A stretch of 64,000 nucleotides of DNA, from NCBI GenBank assembly GCA_027484105.1, contig JAIXUG010000004.1, positions 248,001 to 312,000 of the forward strand. Direction: 5' to 3'. Source of the DNA: Comamonadaceae bacterium. GTDB taxonomy: Bacteria; Pseudomonadota; Gammaproteobacteria; Burkholderiales; Burkholderiaceae_C. Position 1 is the stretch's first letter; each line of letters begins with the position of its first letter. A program made the translations under genes and the position numbers. Under the pieces are notes generated by a model. The model was not told the origin of the DNA and made no database searches. It was given only the letters and a program-made list of their open reading frames with translations. Below are positions 8,778 through 17,749 of the stretch, piece by piece.

Positions 8778-9182
8778 ATGAGATCCCCCATTGCCGTTGT
8801 GGACGTTGACCGTTGCGAAACTTGGACCCGCTACAAAGCCGGTTTGTGCGACAGCTGTGCGGCCAACTGTTGCACCATGCCAGTCGAGGTCAAGATGGCC
8901 GACTTGGTGCGGCTGGGCATGGTGGACCCGTTTGAGGCCGAGCACGATGACCCCAAGCAGATTGCCAAACGCCTGAGTAAGGCCGGATTGATCGAGCACT
9001 TCAATTTCAAGAACAGTATCTTCAGCCTGGCCCGCCGCGCCAGTGGCGATTGCCATTTGCTGGATGCCAAGACCCGCCGCTGCACGGTCTATGACAAGCG
9101 GCCCAACACCTGTCGCTTGCACCCGCAAGTGGGGCCGCGTCCCAACCATTGCCCTTACGGCAACAAAGCGCAATCGCGTTGA
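8778..9182 (+). CDS. YkgJ-family cysteine cluster protein
   Basis: A 134-aa protein of the CxxCxxxCC (YkgJ / UPF0153) family, thought to bind a metal ion, possibly zinc or an Fe-S cluster; the biological role of the family is not established. The clusters are CDSCAANCC near residue 25 and later cysteines in CHLLDAKTRRC and NTCRLHP. It lies 25 bp after paaZ and 3 bp before the next gene, so co-transcription with paaZ is possible, but no functional link is evident. Confidence 0.85.
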   Translation: MRSPIAVVDVDRCETWTRYKAGLCDSCAANCCTMPVEVKMADLVRLGMVDPFEAEHDDPKQIAKRLSKAGLIEHFNFKNSIFSLARRASGDCHLLDAKTRRCTVYDKRPNTCRLHPQVGPRPNHCPYGNKAQSR

Positions 9183-9185
9183 TCT

Positions 9186-9992
9186 ATGACAACACGCACA
9201 GGGCGATACGCCGAGTTCACAGCGCCAGACAATCACCGATTCAGGGCGTTTGTCGCGCAACCCACCAGCGCACCGCGCGGTGCCTTGGTGCTGTTGCATG
9301 AGATGGATGCCAGATCGGCCAACCGCGCTCAATCCAGTGCACATGCCAACCCGATGCCCGGGGTGAGCCAACGCATCCGGGCTTTGGCCAATGAACATGC
9401 GGCCAGAGGCTACTTGGTGGTGGCGCCATCGCTGTTTGGTCGAGGCCGGGCAGGGCAGGACCATGGCTACAAATACCAGATGGCTTTCTCGGGTGAGCAA
9501 TTGGTGAAACCTTTGCAGCCTGTTGATACAAGCCACGCCATGCTGGACGTGCAGACCGTGGTGTCTTGGGCCGAGTGGCAGGTGGCGCAGGGCACCGTGG
9601 GCATCATGGGCTTTTGCTGGGGGGGCTTGCTGGCCTGGCAAGCGGCATGCACCTTGCCGCAAGTTTCTGCGGTTGCTTCCTTTTATGGTGGGGGGGTGAC
9701 CCTTGCGGAAGTGCGCAGTTGGCGGCCGATGTGTCCGGTGCTGGTCCATCTGCCCGCACATGGCGCTTGGATGACGCAAGACGACATGGACGACTTTGTG
9801 GCCGCTCAGCGAGATCACTTTCCTGAACACGTCAGGGTCAGCCCGGAACACAAAGGTCCGATAGTTCAAATCGAGCGCTACCAAGCCGAATATGGTTTTG
9901 ATCACGCTGGCAACCGTGAGCACGACCCAATGGCATCGCAGTTGGCCAGACTTAAAACCCGTTCTTTCTTTGAGACGCACCTGAAGATTTAG
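9186..9992 (+). CDS. Dienelactone hydrolase family protein
   Basis: Alpha/beta hydrolase of 268 aa. The nucleophile elbow is GFCWGG, a cysteine nucleophile as in carboxymethylenebutenolidase (ClcD/TfdE). The expected acid appears in the segment after VLVHLPAHGAWM and the catalytic histidine in YGFDHAGNREHD. Dienelactone hydrolases act on lactones formed during chlorocatechol degradation, but many family members act on other esters, and no chlorocatechol genes are nearby. It begins 3 bp after the YkgJ-type gene and converges on the c-di-GMP gene with an 18-bp gap. Confidence 0.8.
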   Translation: MTTRTGRYAEFTAPDNHRFRAFVAQPTSAPRGALVLLHEMDARSANRAQSSAHANPMPGVSQRIRALANEHAARGYLVVAPSLFGRGRAGQDHGYKYQMAFSGEQLVKPLQPVDTSHAMLDVQTVVSWAEWQVAQGTVGIMGFCWGGLLAWQAACTLPQVSAVASFYGGGVTLAEVRSWRPMCPVLVHLPAHGAWMTQDDMDDFVAAQRDHFPEHVRVSPEHKGPIVQIERYQAEYGFDHAGNREHDPMASQLARLKTRSFFETHLKI

Positions 9993-10010
9993 ATGCCCCA
10001 AAAGGCAGTT

Positions 10011-12638
10011 TCACGCGACTGAGGTGGGAACCAAATGGGTTGGCAGTGCGAGCAGATCCTGGAGCTTCAAGGGCTTTGAATAGAAATATCCTTGAGCTTG
10101 TTGGCAGCCCAAGCTGATCAGTGTCTCTTGCTGGAAGCGATTTTCCACGCCCTCAGCGGTCACTTCCAGTGACAGAGACTGCGCCAATGCCAGAATTCCT
10201 GAAATGATTTTGATGTTTTCCTCACGCTCCATTCCCGCAATGAAGGACATGTCAATTTTCAATTTCTGAATGGGCATGCTGGCCAGACGGAAAAGGGAGG
10301 AATAAGACTTTCCAAAATCGTCAATTGCAATTCGGGCGCCCAAACCCATGATGGCCTGCAGTTGACCAACCAGCTCTTGTTCGCTCAGGGTGCAATCCGA
10401 TTCGGTCATTTCCAGAACAAAACCCTCCAATCCATTGTTTTGCTCTGATGCCAAGTCGGACAGGATCGCCAAAAGACGCTTTCCACACATCAGCTGAGGT
10501 GATGAGTTCAAGGCAATCGTTGCGTTGGGAAAGTGAGCTCGAATCGTGTGGCTGTCTTGGACGACCTGGGTAAACAAGTGCTGTGTCAGCGGGTCTATGG
10601 TTCCAGATTGCTCGGCCAAAGGAATGAATTCAGCCGGACTGACCATGCCCAATTCTTCATCATGCCATCTCGCCAAAGCCTCAAATCCAATGATTTTCCC
10701 GGTCAATAAATCCACTTCGGGTTGGTAGTGCGGGTGAATTCGACCTTCGCCAATGGCCACAGCCAACTTGGCATCGACTTTGGTTTTTCGGGTGGTGGCT
10801 GCCATCATCTTGGGGTTCAGCCATTGGATCTGATTGCGGCCGGATTCTTTGGCGCTCAGCAGAGCAGTGTCTGCATAAATGAGCAGCTGATGGATCGATT
10901 CCGAGTGATCAGGAAACAAAGCCGCTCCAGCGCTGAAGGTGGCAGTGACCTGCACGGTATCAAAGTGATGGACGGTGAATACAGCAGGGTTGAAAATTTG
11001 TTTCAACTTGTTCTGGAAATCAGCGATCGGTTCATGGACATCGAGAACAGCAATGAATTCATCACCTGAGCGTCGACACAAGAAATTGTCAGTGGGCAAT
11101 GTGACCTTCAGGTATTGCGCGATTTGCCGAATCACCTCATCGCCCTGATCGTGACCAAAAGTGTCATTGATGTTTTTGAAGTTGTCCAGGTCAATGAACA
11201 AGATGGCAAATGAGGCCCCTTTCACTTTTTGCTGGATGTATTTCAGAAACCCCCGGTAGTTGGGCAAACCTGTCAGTTGGTCTTCGTGCAGAAGATCCTG
11301 GAGTTTTTGTTCTGCTTCACGAATCGCCCGGATGTCAGCAAAAACAGAAACATGACCTTGGCTCTTGCCATGGGTATCCAGCAAAGTGGACACCGAGAGC
11401 AGCACGGGCAGCTGGGTTTGCTGCTTGCTCAAAAAATAAGTTTCGCCTCGCCAGGCGCCGTGCTGGCGAACGCTTTCGGCAATGATCGGCAAATCCACGC
11501 CTTTCTCGTCCTGGATGTAGAGCCGACCGGCAGGTTGGTTGATCAACTCGTCTTTGGTATAGCCGGTCATGTCTGTCAATGCGGCATTCACATCGACCAC
11601 CAGTCCCTGCTTGTTCGTGATCAAAATGGCTTCGGCTGCCGTCTCGAACACCCTGGAGAAAATCGCTTGTTTCTGTGCAGCCAGCCTTTGCTTTTGAAGC
11701 ATGCTGTGCAAGGCATTCGATACCTGGGCCAGTTCATCACCAGTGTTGTCAATCAGTGAATCATCACCGCGTCCTTCAACCGTGTCGGCGGCCAGTTGCA
11801 CAAGATCATCGAGTCGGCGTGTGGTGCGTTCTGAAAAAAGTTGGGTCCAGCGTTTGAGCCCAATGAACAGCAAACCGCCGGATACCAGTGAAACCGCCAA
11901 ACCCGTCATCACAAACAGAAAAGCAGACAAATAGCTTTGTTGGAGTTGAATATGAAGGGCGTAGTTTTTCCCGGCATAGTCCCATTCAAATTTGAAGGCT
12001 TCACTGTGTTTGGAAAGATCCGAAGCAGAATCCACAAATGGCGTCAGGCTGTAATTGACTTTGAGTTCATCAGGAAAATTCAGTGTGCCCATGACCTTGT
12101 CCAGATCAAGTTGAAGCCAAACGATGCCGATGGTGCTGTCTGTGAAGCTGGCCGTGACAGGCACGCTGGCTGACAGATACTCTGACTGCCCGATTTTGAT
12201 GAGATCCAGGTGGGTTTGGCTGTCTTCGATTGTTTTTTGGATGTTGTTTGGGCCATCCAGAAGCAAACTCACGGAACTATCGCTTTGGATGAAAAATCGG
12301 CCGAGGTAATCGAGAAGATTGAATTTGTAAAGTTTGCTCTCATTGGCTTTTTCCAGAAGTGGCAGGAGATACGTTCCCCGGCCCTCCGAGTCCGTCAGTC
12401 CGGTCCAGACTTCTGTCGAATGGGCCAAATCGTTCGCTTGGCGAAAAGAATTGCTGATTTCGGAGCTGAGCCGTGTGGCAATCAGTGCCTTGTAATGTTT
12501 GAACTCTTCTTGCTGGTAGAAAAAAATCCCGTAGATGGCCAAGAGCATGCACAGCGATGTGACGCCCAAGACGTAGGCACCAAACAGTCTGAAAACATCA
12601 TGGCTGATCTGGGCTTTGAGCGATTTCAATTGATCCAT
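10011..12638 (-). CDS. Membrane PAS-GGDEF-EAL c-di-GMP signalling protein
   Basis: Inner-membrane enzyme making or degrading cyclic-di-GMP. Domains of the 875-aa protein: TM helix 17-41, a periplasmic sensor region of about 195 residues, TM helix 238-262, HAMP 262-316, PAS 325-440, GGDEF 451-605 and EAL 620-865. The GGDEF signature is SGDEF (524-528), a variant that may still be active. The EAL half keeps all expected motifs: EAL at 653, EMTES, IDDFGKSYSSL, LKID and AEGVE, so phosphodiesterase activity is likely. It starts 1 bp after the stop of the binding-protein gene and is the last gene of the locus. Confidence 0.92.
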   Translation of the reverse strand: MDQLKSLKAQISHDVFRLFGAYVLGVTSLCMLLAIYGIFFYQQEEFKHYKALIATRLSSEISNSFRQANDLAHSTEVWTGLTDSEGRGTYLLPLLEKANESKLYKFNLLDYLGRFFIQSDSSVSLLLDGPNNIQKTIEDSQTHLDLIKIGQSEYLSASVPVTASFTDSTIGIVWLQLDLDKVMGTLNFPDELKVNYSLTPFVDSASDLSKHSEAFKFEWDYAGKNYALHIQLQQSYLSAFLFVMTGLAVSLVSGGLLFIGLKRWTQLFSERTTRRLDDLVQLAADTVEGRGDDSLIDNTGDELAQVSNALHSMLQKQRLAAQKQAIFSRVFETAAEAILITNKQGLVVDVNAALTDMTGYTKDELINQPAGRLYIQDEKGVDLPIIAESVRQHGAWRGETYFLSKQQTQLPVLLSVSTLLDTHGKSQGHVSVFADIRAIREAEQKLQDLLHEDQLTGLPNYRGFLKYIQQKVKGASFAILFIDLDNFKNINDTFGHDQGDEVIRQIAQYLKVTLPTDNFLCRRSGDEFIAVLDVHEPIADFQNKLKQIFNPAVFTVHHFDTVQVTATFSAGAALFPDHSESIHQLLIYADTALLSAKESGRNQIQWLNPKMMAATTRKTKVDAKLAVAIGEGRIHPHYQPEVDLLTGKIIGFEALARWHDEELGMVSPAEFIPLAEQSGTIDPLTQHLFTQVVQDSHTIRAHFPNATIALNSSPQLMCGKRLLAILSDLASEQNNGLEGFVLEMTESDCTLSEQELVGQLQAIMGLGARIAIDDFGKSYSSLFRLASMPIQKLKIDMSFIAGMEREENIKIISGILALAQSLSLEVTAEGVENRFQQETLISLGCQQAQGYFYSKPLKLQDLLALPTHLVPTSVA

Positions 12639-12639
12639 G

Positions 12640-13875
12640 TCAGTCTTGCGGGATCAAGTGACCGGAGGGCGTTAATTTGACAAAAAGAACTTGTGATTTG
12701 TCCAAGGCGTCATGCCGCTGATGTGTGAAGGGCTTCACGTAGTGCCTGACGGCGCCATGGAATGCGGGTAATTTTTCCAAGGCATCCCTGATTTTTTGAG
12801 GCGATGTGGTTTTCGCAGTGTCAATGGCCTTGGCCAGAAGATGAACTGTGTCGTAAGCATGTGCAGCGCCAACCGGGCTGGGAATTTCATGCGTGCTTTT
12901 CAGGCCGTTGTTTTTCAAGATCCAATCGGCGAGGTAAATCGCACGAGGCCGTTTGTTGTTGATGAAGGTGAAGGTCTGAATGAAATCCACGCGCACCATC
13001 GACAGTTCATCTCCGACCATTTCGTGCAAGGTGCCGCCGACCGCACCCCAATGCGCCACCACGGGGATGCGCATGGACTGGGTCTGTTCGGCGATTTCCT
13101 TGACCAAAATGGCCCCTTCTTTTTCATTGCCGACAAACAACAGGCCTTGGGTGCGTGATTCCAGACAGGCCTTGTATTGTTCCTTCAAAGAGGGATCGCC
13201 CCAGTTGTACCAACGCACCACCGGAAATTGAATCGTTTTGGGCCCTGTTTTTTGCCGGATCACGTTTTCTGCTGAGCGCCCCCAGGCCGTGTTGGGCAGG
13301 ATGGCACAGGCCTGTCGAACACTGTATTTGGAAGACAGACGGTTCATCATCGCTTCAACACCCCAGTCGTCCTTGAGTGAGACCCGAAACGAGTAGGAGG
13401 GCTTGTGCTCGTGGTCTGTGATGGGGTCTGCTGAACCCCAGACGCTGATCAAGGGGACCTTCAGTCGGTGCGCCTCGGGCAGCATCTCCACACTGATGGG
13501 ACTGAATTTGCCCGTCAACACGGCCACCAAATCTTTGGTGCCAGCCAAGTGCACAAAATTGTCTTTGCCTCGGGCTGAGAGGCCTTTGTTGTCGGTGCTC
13601 ATCAGTTTCAGGGGACGTCCATTGAGCACGCCGCCGTTGTTGTTGATTTCTTCCATGGCGGCCTTGATGCCCCATTCGATGGCCATGGCGGAGGTGTTGG
13701 TTTTCAGACTGTAGGCGTCATCAAATCCGATCCACACGGGTGGGTGTGGTGAATGGGTTGAGGTTTGGGCAAATGCTTGGGCAGTGCATCCCAAGATGAG
13801 TGCTGTCATGGCTTGGACAAGGCGTTGAAGCCTGTGACGCATGCCCTCTGATGGCTTTGAATGTTGTTTAGACAT
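12640..13875 (-). CDS. Orphan periplasmic binding protein (branched-chain amino acid type)
   Basis: A 411-aa type I periplasmic binding protein (Peripla_BP_6 / LivJ-like) with an N-terminal export signal. Cys30 in LILGC could be a lipobox, or signal peptidase I may cut after AQAFA. The fold is recognisable from IEWGIKAAMEEINNNGG and LVAVLTGKFSPISVEMLPEA. There are no ABC permease or ATPase genes nearby. It overlaps the upstream glycosyltransferase gene by 8 bp and is followed 1 bp later by the GGDEF-EAL gene. The tight packing suggests it senses a ligand for that membrane protein instead of feeding a transporter; that is inference. Confidence 0.85.
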   Translation of the reverse strand: MSKQHSKPSEGMRHRLQRLVQAMTALILGCTAQAFAQTSTHSPHPPVWIGFDDAYSLKTNTSAMAIEWGIKAAMEEINNNGGVLNGRPLKLMSTDNKGLSARGKDNFVHLAGTKDLVAVLTGKFSPISVEMLPEAHRLKVPLISVWGSADPITDHEHKPSYSFRVSLKDDWGVEAMMNRLSSKYSVRQACAILPNTAWGRSAENVIRQKTGPKTIQFPVVRWYNWGDPSLKEQYKACLESRTQGLLFVGNEKEGAILVKEIAEQTQSMRIPVVAHWGAVGGTLHEMVGDELSMVRVDFIQTFTFINNKRPRAIYLADWILKNNGLKSTHEIPSPVGAAHAYDTVHLLAKAIDTAKTTSPQKIRDALEKLPAFHGAVRHYVKPFTHQRHDALDKSQVLFVKLTPSGHLIPQD

Positions 13876-15859
13876 GGAACGTTTTCTCCCATAAAGATGA
13901 CATCAACTGCCGGGTCGAACTGCTCGGTGGTGGCGCCGTGGTGTAACGCCCTGAAAAAAGTTTGCAGATCATGGCGTGGCGCTGTGCTGGGCTGCTGTAT
14001 TCAAAAGTGGCCGCCAGGTGGCCTTGGCTTTGCCGCACGGGATGGAGCATCACGCGACCAACGTCTTGCACCATGAGGCTGGCCGTTCCTTTCTTGAAAA
14101 TGCCATGGCCAGTCTGTGGCAAGGCCAATTTGCAGCCATCGATGCTGGCATCAACGATGTCAACCGCGATGTGGGTTTCGCCATCGTGGGCAGTTGCCGA
14201 TTCCGCCACCAAAAAACGCTCTTCTTTTCTCAAGCGGGGGCCTTCAAAACACAGCAAAGCCGCCAGCCCCAGGGTGACGACGTTCAACAGAGACCAAAAG
14301 ACGGCAATGGGGAAAAATTCGTCGTGCGGCACCACCGCCAATTCGGGCACCACGTTCAAGATCAAGCCCACCAAGGTCAGGGCCATGCACAACAAGATCA
14401 TGCTCAGACTGAAAAAATCCACCTGGCGACCATGGACCGCATCCGAGCCCTTGGGTGTGACCTTGAATGGTTTGCCAAAGGGTTTGACGAGTGAGGCCAC
14501 CACCGTCGGGCCCAACCTGAAACTGGCAAACAAGCCCGCAGGCCCCGAGACCAGTGGTGAAAAATGGCCGCCGACCAGCCAACGCATGGCCAGAAAAAAC
14601 GACAGGAAAACAGGCAATTGGTAAAACACCATGTCTGCCGTGTCCGTGAAGTGAAAAGGCAACCAGCCCAAAAGCAGATACGCCAGGGGAATCGCGATCA
14701 ACATCAACCGAACGGTGTATTGAGTCAACCAACTGGTGGGAAAAAACAGGATTCTTTGGATGACGCTCAGACCGGGCCCCAAAGGGCCAGCTGGAAGAAA
14801 CAAAGACTGAATGGCCCCACGGCACCAGCGTTCGCGCTGCACGAAGAAGCCTTCGATCGATTCCGCAGCCAAGCCCATGCTCAGTCGTTCGTTGAGGTAA
14901 ATCGTTTGGTATCCCTTGCGCAGCATGACCAAAGTGGTCAGCAAATCTTCGGTGATGCTTTGCGTGGGAATCCCTCCGATGGCATCGACTGCCTGGCGAC
15001 GCATGATGCTGCATGAACCGCAGCAAAAGGCCGCCTGCCAAGCGTCGCGGGACGCCGCCATTTGGTCGAAAAACAGGCGTTGCTCGTCTGGGTAGATTTG
15101 CATCAAGCCTAGGTTGGTCTGGATGGGGTCTTTGTTGTAGAAGTGTTGGGGCGTCTGCACAATGCCAACTGCCGGGTCACTGAAAAAGCCCAATGTGCGC
15201 TGGATGAACTGCTTTGATGGGACAAAGTCCGCATCAAATACCGCAATGAATTGGCCCTGTGCATGGGCCAACGCATGGTTCATGTTGCCAGCCTTGGCAT
15301 GCAGGTTGTCGGATCGGGTGAGGTAACGAACGCCGGTTTCTTCGCAAAACGTGCGCAACCAATCGCGCCTGCCATCGTCAAGAACCCAGACGGTTTTGTG
15401 GGGGTAGTCCACGGCCGCAGCGGCCACAATGGTTTTTTCCAGAACGTCAAAGGGCTCGTTGTAAGTGGGGATGAAGATGTCCACCTCAGGCAGAGGGCTG
15501 GGCATCTGGTGATGGTCGGCTTGCGCGCTTCGGGTGTTGGTTCGGCTCATGATCAACATGAAGACCGCCACTTCGATGAAGGCCAAAATTTCAACGCCCC
15601 AAACCCCCCAAATCCACGACTGAGCCCAGGCACTGTCGTCGTTTTCGGTCCATACCGTGTTGAACAATCGCCAGGACAGGTATTGCACGCACAGCAGCGC
15701 GGGGATCAGACACACGATTTGTCTGATCCTGACCTTGGTTCGCTGGGCATCCCACACCAGCAGAAAAAAAACCGTGACCAGCAACAAGGGGATGTATGTC
15801 ATGGGCTGGATCACATGAGAAATGAGCTGACTCTGCTCAGCCAGACCGAGGGACGCCAT
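13868..15859 (-). CDS. BcsA-like family 2 glycosyltransferase with PilZ domain
   Basis: Processive inner-membrane polysaccharide synthase (663 aa). After N-terminal helices the GT-A domain shows DDG at 161, DAD at 209-211, TED at 303 and QRERW at 341-345, the D,D,D,QxxRW set of cellulose/alginate/hyaluronan synthases. More membrane helices follow, then a PilZ-like C terminus with an Arg-rich RLRKEER and DASIDG (DxSxxG), the c-di-GMP-binding signature. The first ATG would overlap the upstream HlyD gene by 49 bp. An in-frame ATG at residue 20 (position 15802) lies just past that stop; neither has a clear ribosome site. The polymer made is unknown. Confidence 0.9.
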   Translation of the reverse strand: MASLGLAEQSQLISHVIQPMTYIPLLLVTVFFLLVWDAQRTKVRIRQIVCLIPALLCVQYLSWRLFNTVWTENDDSAWAQSWIWGVWGVEILAFIEVAVFMLIMSRTNTRSAQADHHQMPSPLPEVDIFIPTYNEPFDVLEKTIVAAAAVDYPHKTVWVLDDGRRDWLRTFCEETGVRYLTRSDNLHAKAGNMNHALAHAQGQFIAVFDADFVPSKQFIQRTLGFFSDPAVGIVQTPQHFYNKDPIQTNLGLMQIYPDEQRLFFDQMAASRDAWQAAFCCGSCSIMRRQAVDAIGGIPTQSITEDLLTTLVMLRKGYQTIYLNERLSMGLAAESIEGFFVQRERWCRGAIQSLFLPAGPLGPGLSVIQRILFFPTSWLTQYTVRLMLIAIPLAYLLLGWLPFHFTDTADMVFYQLPVFLSFFLAMRWLVGGHFSPLVSGPAGLFASFRLGPTVVASLVKPFGKPFKVTPKGSDAVHGRQVDFFSLSMILLCMALTLVGLILNVVPELAVVPHDEFFPIAVFWSLLNVVTLGLAALLCFEGPRLRKEERFLVAESATAHDGETHIAVDIVDASIDGCKLALPQTGHGIFKKGTASLMVQDVGRVMLHPVRQSQGHLAATFEYSSPAQRHAMICKLFSGRYTTAPPPSSSTRQLMSSLWEKTFHV

Positions 15860-17040
15860 TCACGGGGCACTTTGACATCCACTTTGCGACCTGCGAAACA
15901 CAAATTTTCTTGTGGCTTATTCAGATCGGATGATTCGATCTTGACGAAAATCCGGGCGTCCTTTTTTTCCCGTTGCAGCTGAGCAACCAAGGTCACATCC
16001 TGCAAGTTGTTGCCACTGCCCGTGACGGCTTGGATGTGTCCTGTTAGCCATTGGGTGGTCCCAATGAGTCGGTACTGCACAGGTTGACCGATTTGAAAAG
16101 ATTCGAGCGATGATTCCGGGACCGCCACATCGAGAAACAGGTTCTCGCAAGTGATCACATGGGCCAGGTCGGTGCCAATCACGACTTCGGTGCCGTTGCT
16201 GCCGAATTTCCGCCACAAAACCCCTTTGCTGGGCGACTGCAGGAGCACCTCTCGGGATACCGCCATGTTGTCCCGCTCCTTGCTGATCTGCCATTGAATA
16301 TCCGCGCTGCGTTGCTCGTTTTCTCGGAGGCGGGCTGCAACCTCGGTGATTTGCAGGCGCACGTCATCGAGCCGCTGTTGTGTGTAGGGGACGTCGTTGC
16401 GCCCTTCGCCAAGGTAGACAAAACGCTGGATGGCTTGCTTTTCGGTTTCCAGAAGTCGGATGCGGGCCTGAAAGATGTCGAGCCGACTTTGCGTCACTTC
16501 CAGTGCGTAGTGCGCAGCTTCGCTTTGCGCTTGGGAGATGAAGTTTTCCTTCAGCAGCAGGGCGTTGCGCTGGGCCAGCAACTGTTGCTCACGGATCAGG
16601 CTTTCCTGGGCTTTCTTTTCGGCTTTGGCTTGCGCGAGCTGCTCCTCCAGACGGAGAAATTCGTGGTTGCGGTGGACAGAGACCCGGTTTTGCAATTCTT
16701 TTTGCAGTTGTTGAAGGTTCTTCAGGTGTTGCTGAAGGCCCAGGCTTCTTTCGGCCAGTGTTTTTTGCTCCACCGCCATCTCATTGACAGCACTTTCCTT
16801 GAATCGGGTGTTGTTGATCCTGACCAATTCCGCCCCCTGCTCGATGGGTTGGCCAGGCATGATTGAAAATCCGTCCAGGGTACCTTCGATGGGCGACTTG
16901 ACCACCACATAGTGGGTGTTCACGATGGCATTGACACTTTGAAAATTGGCCATTGCAGGAACAATGACCACGAAGGCGATGAGCAAAACGCCCAGCCCCA
17001 GTAAGCGTTTAATGGGCTTGAGTGTGGTGAAAGCATGCAT
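15811..17040 (-). CDS. HlyD-type periplasmic adaptor (membrane fusion protein)
   Basis: Single-pass inner-membrane adaptor of 409 aa. It has a TM helix at 13-30, an N-terminal biotinyl-lipoyl-like half (VVVKSPIEGTLDGF), two long Gln/Glu/Leu-rich stretches predicted as coiled-coil hairpin (about 75-130 and 200-255), the returning lipoyl half (LLQSPSKGVLWRKF), and a beta-barrel part. Such adaptors pair with exporters, or, as Alg44 does with Alg8, with a polysaccharide synthase. No ABC exporter or outer-membrane porin is encoded here, so the glycosyltransferase directly downstream is its most likely partner. It starts 25 bp after the Crp-like gene. Confidence 0.88.
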   Translation of the reverse strand: MHAFTTLKPIKRLLGLGVLLIAFVVIVPAMANFQSVNAIVNTHYVVVKSPIEGTLDGFSIMPGQPIEQGAELVRINNTRFKESAVNEMAVEQKTLAERSLGLQQHLKNLQQLQKELQNRVSVHRNHEFLRLEEQLAQAKAEKKAQESLIREQQLLAQRNALLLKENFISQAQSEAAHYALEVTQSRLDIFQARIRLLETEKQAIQRFVYLGEGRNDVPYTQQRLDDVRLQITEVAARLRENEQRSADIQWQISKERDNMAVSREVLLQSPSKGVLWRKFGSNGTEVVIGTDLAHVITCENLFLDVAVPESSLESFQIGQPVQYRLIGTTQWLTGHIQAVTGSGNNLQDVTLVAQLQREKKDARIFVKIESSDLNKPQENLCFAGRKVDVKVPREWRPSVWLSRVSSFLM

Positions 17041-17065
17041 GGTGAGGGCCTTTTTGCGGGGTCAA

Positions 17066-17749
17066 TCAATGCTTCTGAAGTGGTTGCATCACCCGATAAC
17101 ACTCGCACGCACGCGCTTCCAAGAGCGGACGATCCAAAACAGTCAACTGACCCCGCGAGACTTCGATCAAGCCTTCGTGGCTCAGTTTGCCTGCGGCCAA
17201 TGTGACCGATTCACGTCGCACGCCCAGAATGTCCGCAATTTCCTGGTGCGTGATCTGCAGGACGTTGCCTTGGGTCTTGTCCAACGTGTTCATGATCCAG
17301 CGGATGATTTGCTGTTCATTGCTGTGTTTGCTGCTGCAGATGGTTGGCATGGCAATCTGCAAAATCATCTGGCGAGTGCTGGCCATCCAGATTTTGAGAA
17401 ATTCCGGGTCGTGTGCCAATTCGGCTTGGAATACATCCAAAGGTAATTTGTAGGCAAAGCCTGCAAACTTGACCTTGGCCCGGCTGAAGTTTTGATTCCC
17501 TCCCATCACGCCGCTGCCCACCATGCCCTCTTTGCCTATCAGGACGATTTCGGCAGAGGATCCGTCCGAGATGTCGATCTGCATGGCGATGATGGCGCTG
17601 ACAGGAAAATAAACAAAATGGATGAGCTCATAGGGTCTGAAGATCAATTGATCGGGTTCCAGGCAAATCAGTTGGAAATGAGCTTGTAAGTTTTTGTATT
17701 TATCTGTCTTGAGCTGATTGATCATCAGGTTGCTGGATGGGATAAGCAT
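17066..17749 (-). CDS. Crp/Fnr-family transcriptional regulator
   Basis: A 227-aa regulator with an N-terminal cyclic-nucleotide-binding-type beta-barrel (around YFPVSAIIAMQI to VLIGKEGMVG) and a C-terminal winged helix-turn-helix (THQEIADILGVRRESVTLAAGKL). It lacks the cysteines of FNR and the classic cAMP-binding RS pair, so the effector is unknown; c-di-GMP would fit the context (as in Clp/Bcam1349-type proteins) but is not proven. I chose the ATG at 17749 because AAGG lies 7 bases upstream. As first gene of the exopolysaccharide locus it probably controls it. An AT-rich stretch precedes it. Confidence 0.88.
   Translation of the reverse strand: MLIPSSNLMINQLKTDKYKNLQAHFQLICLEPDQLIFRPYELIHFVYFPVSAIIAMQIDISDGSSAEIVLIGKEGMVGSGVMGGNQNFSRAKVKFAGFAYKLPLDVFQAELAHDPEFLKIWMASTRQMILQIAMPTICSSKHSNEQQIIRWIMNTLDKTQGNVLQITHQEIADILGVRRESVTLAAGKLSHEGLIEVSRGQLTVLDRPLLEARACECYRVMQPLQKH

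Noticed and set aside
6689..8791. 700-codon minus-strand open frame opposite paaZ
   Set aside because: Low-complexity His/Ala/Gly product; paaZ on the plus strand has both catalytic domains intact.
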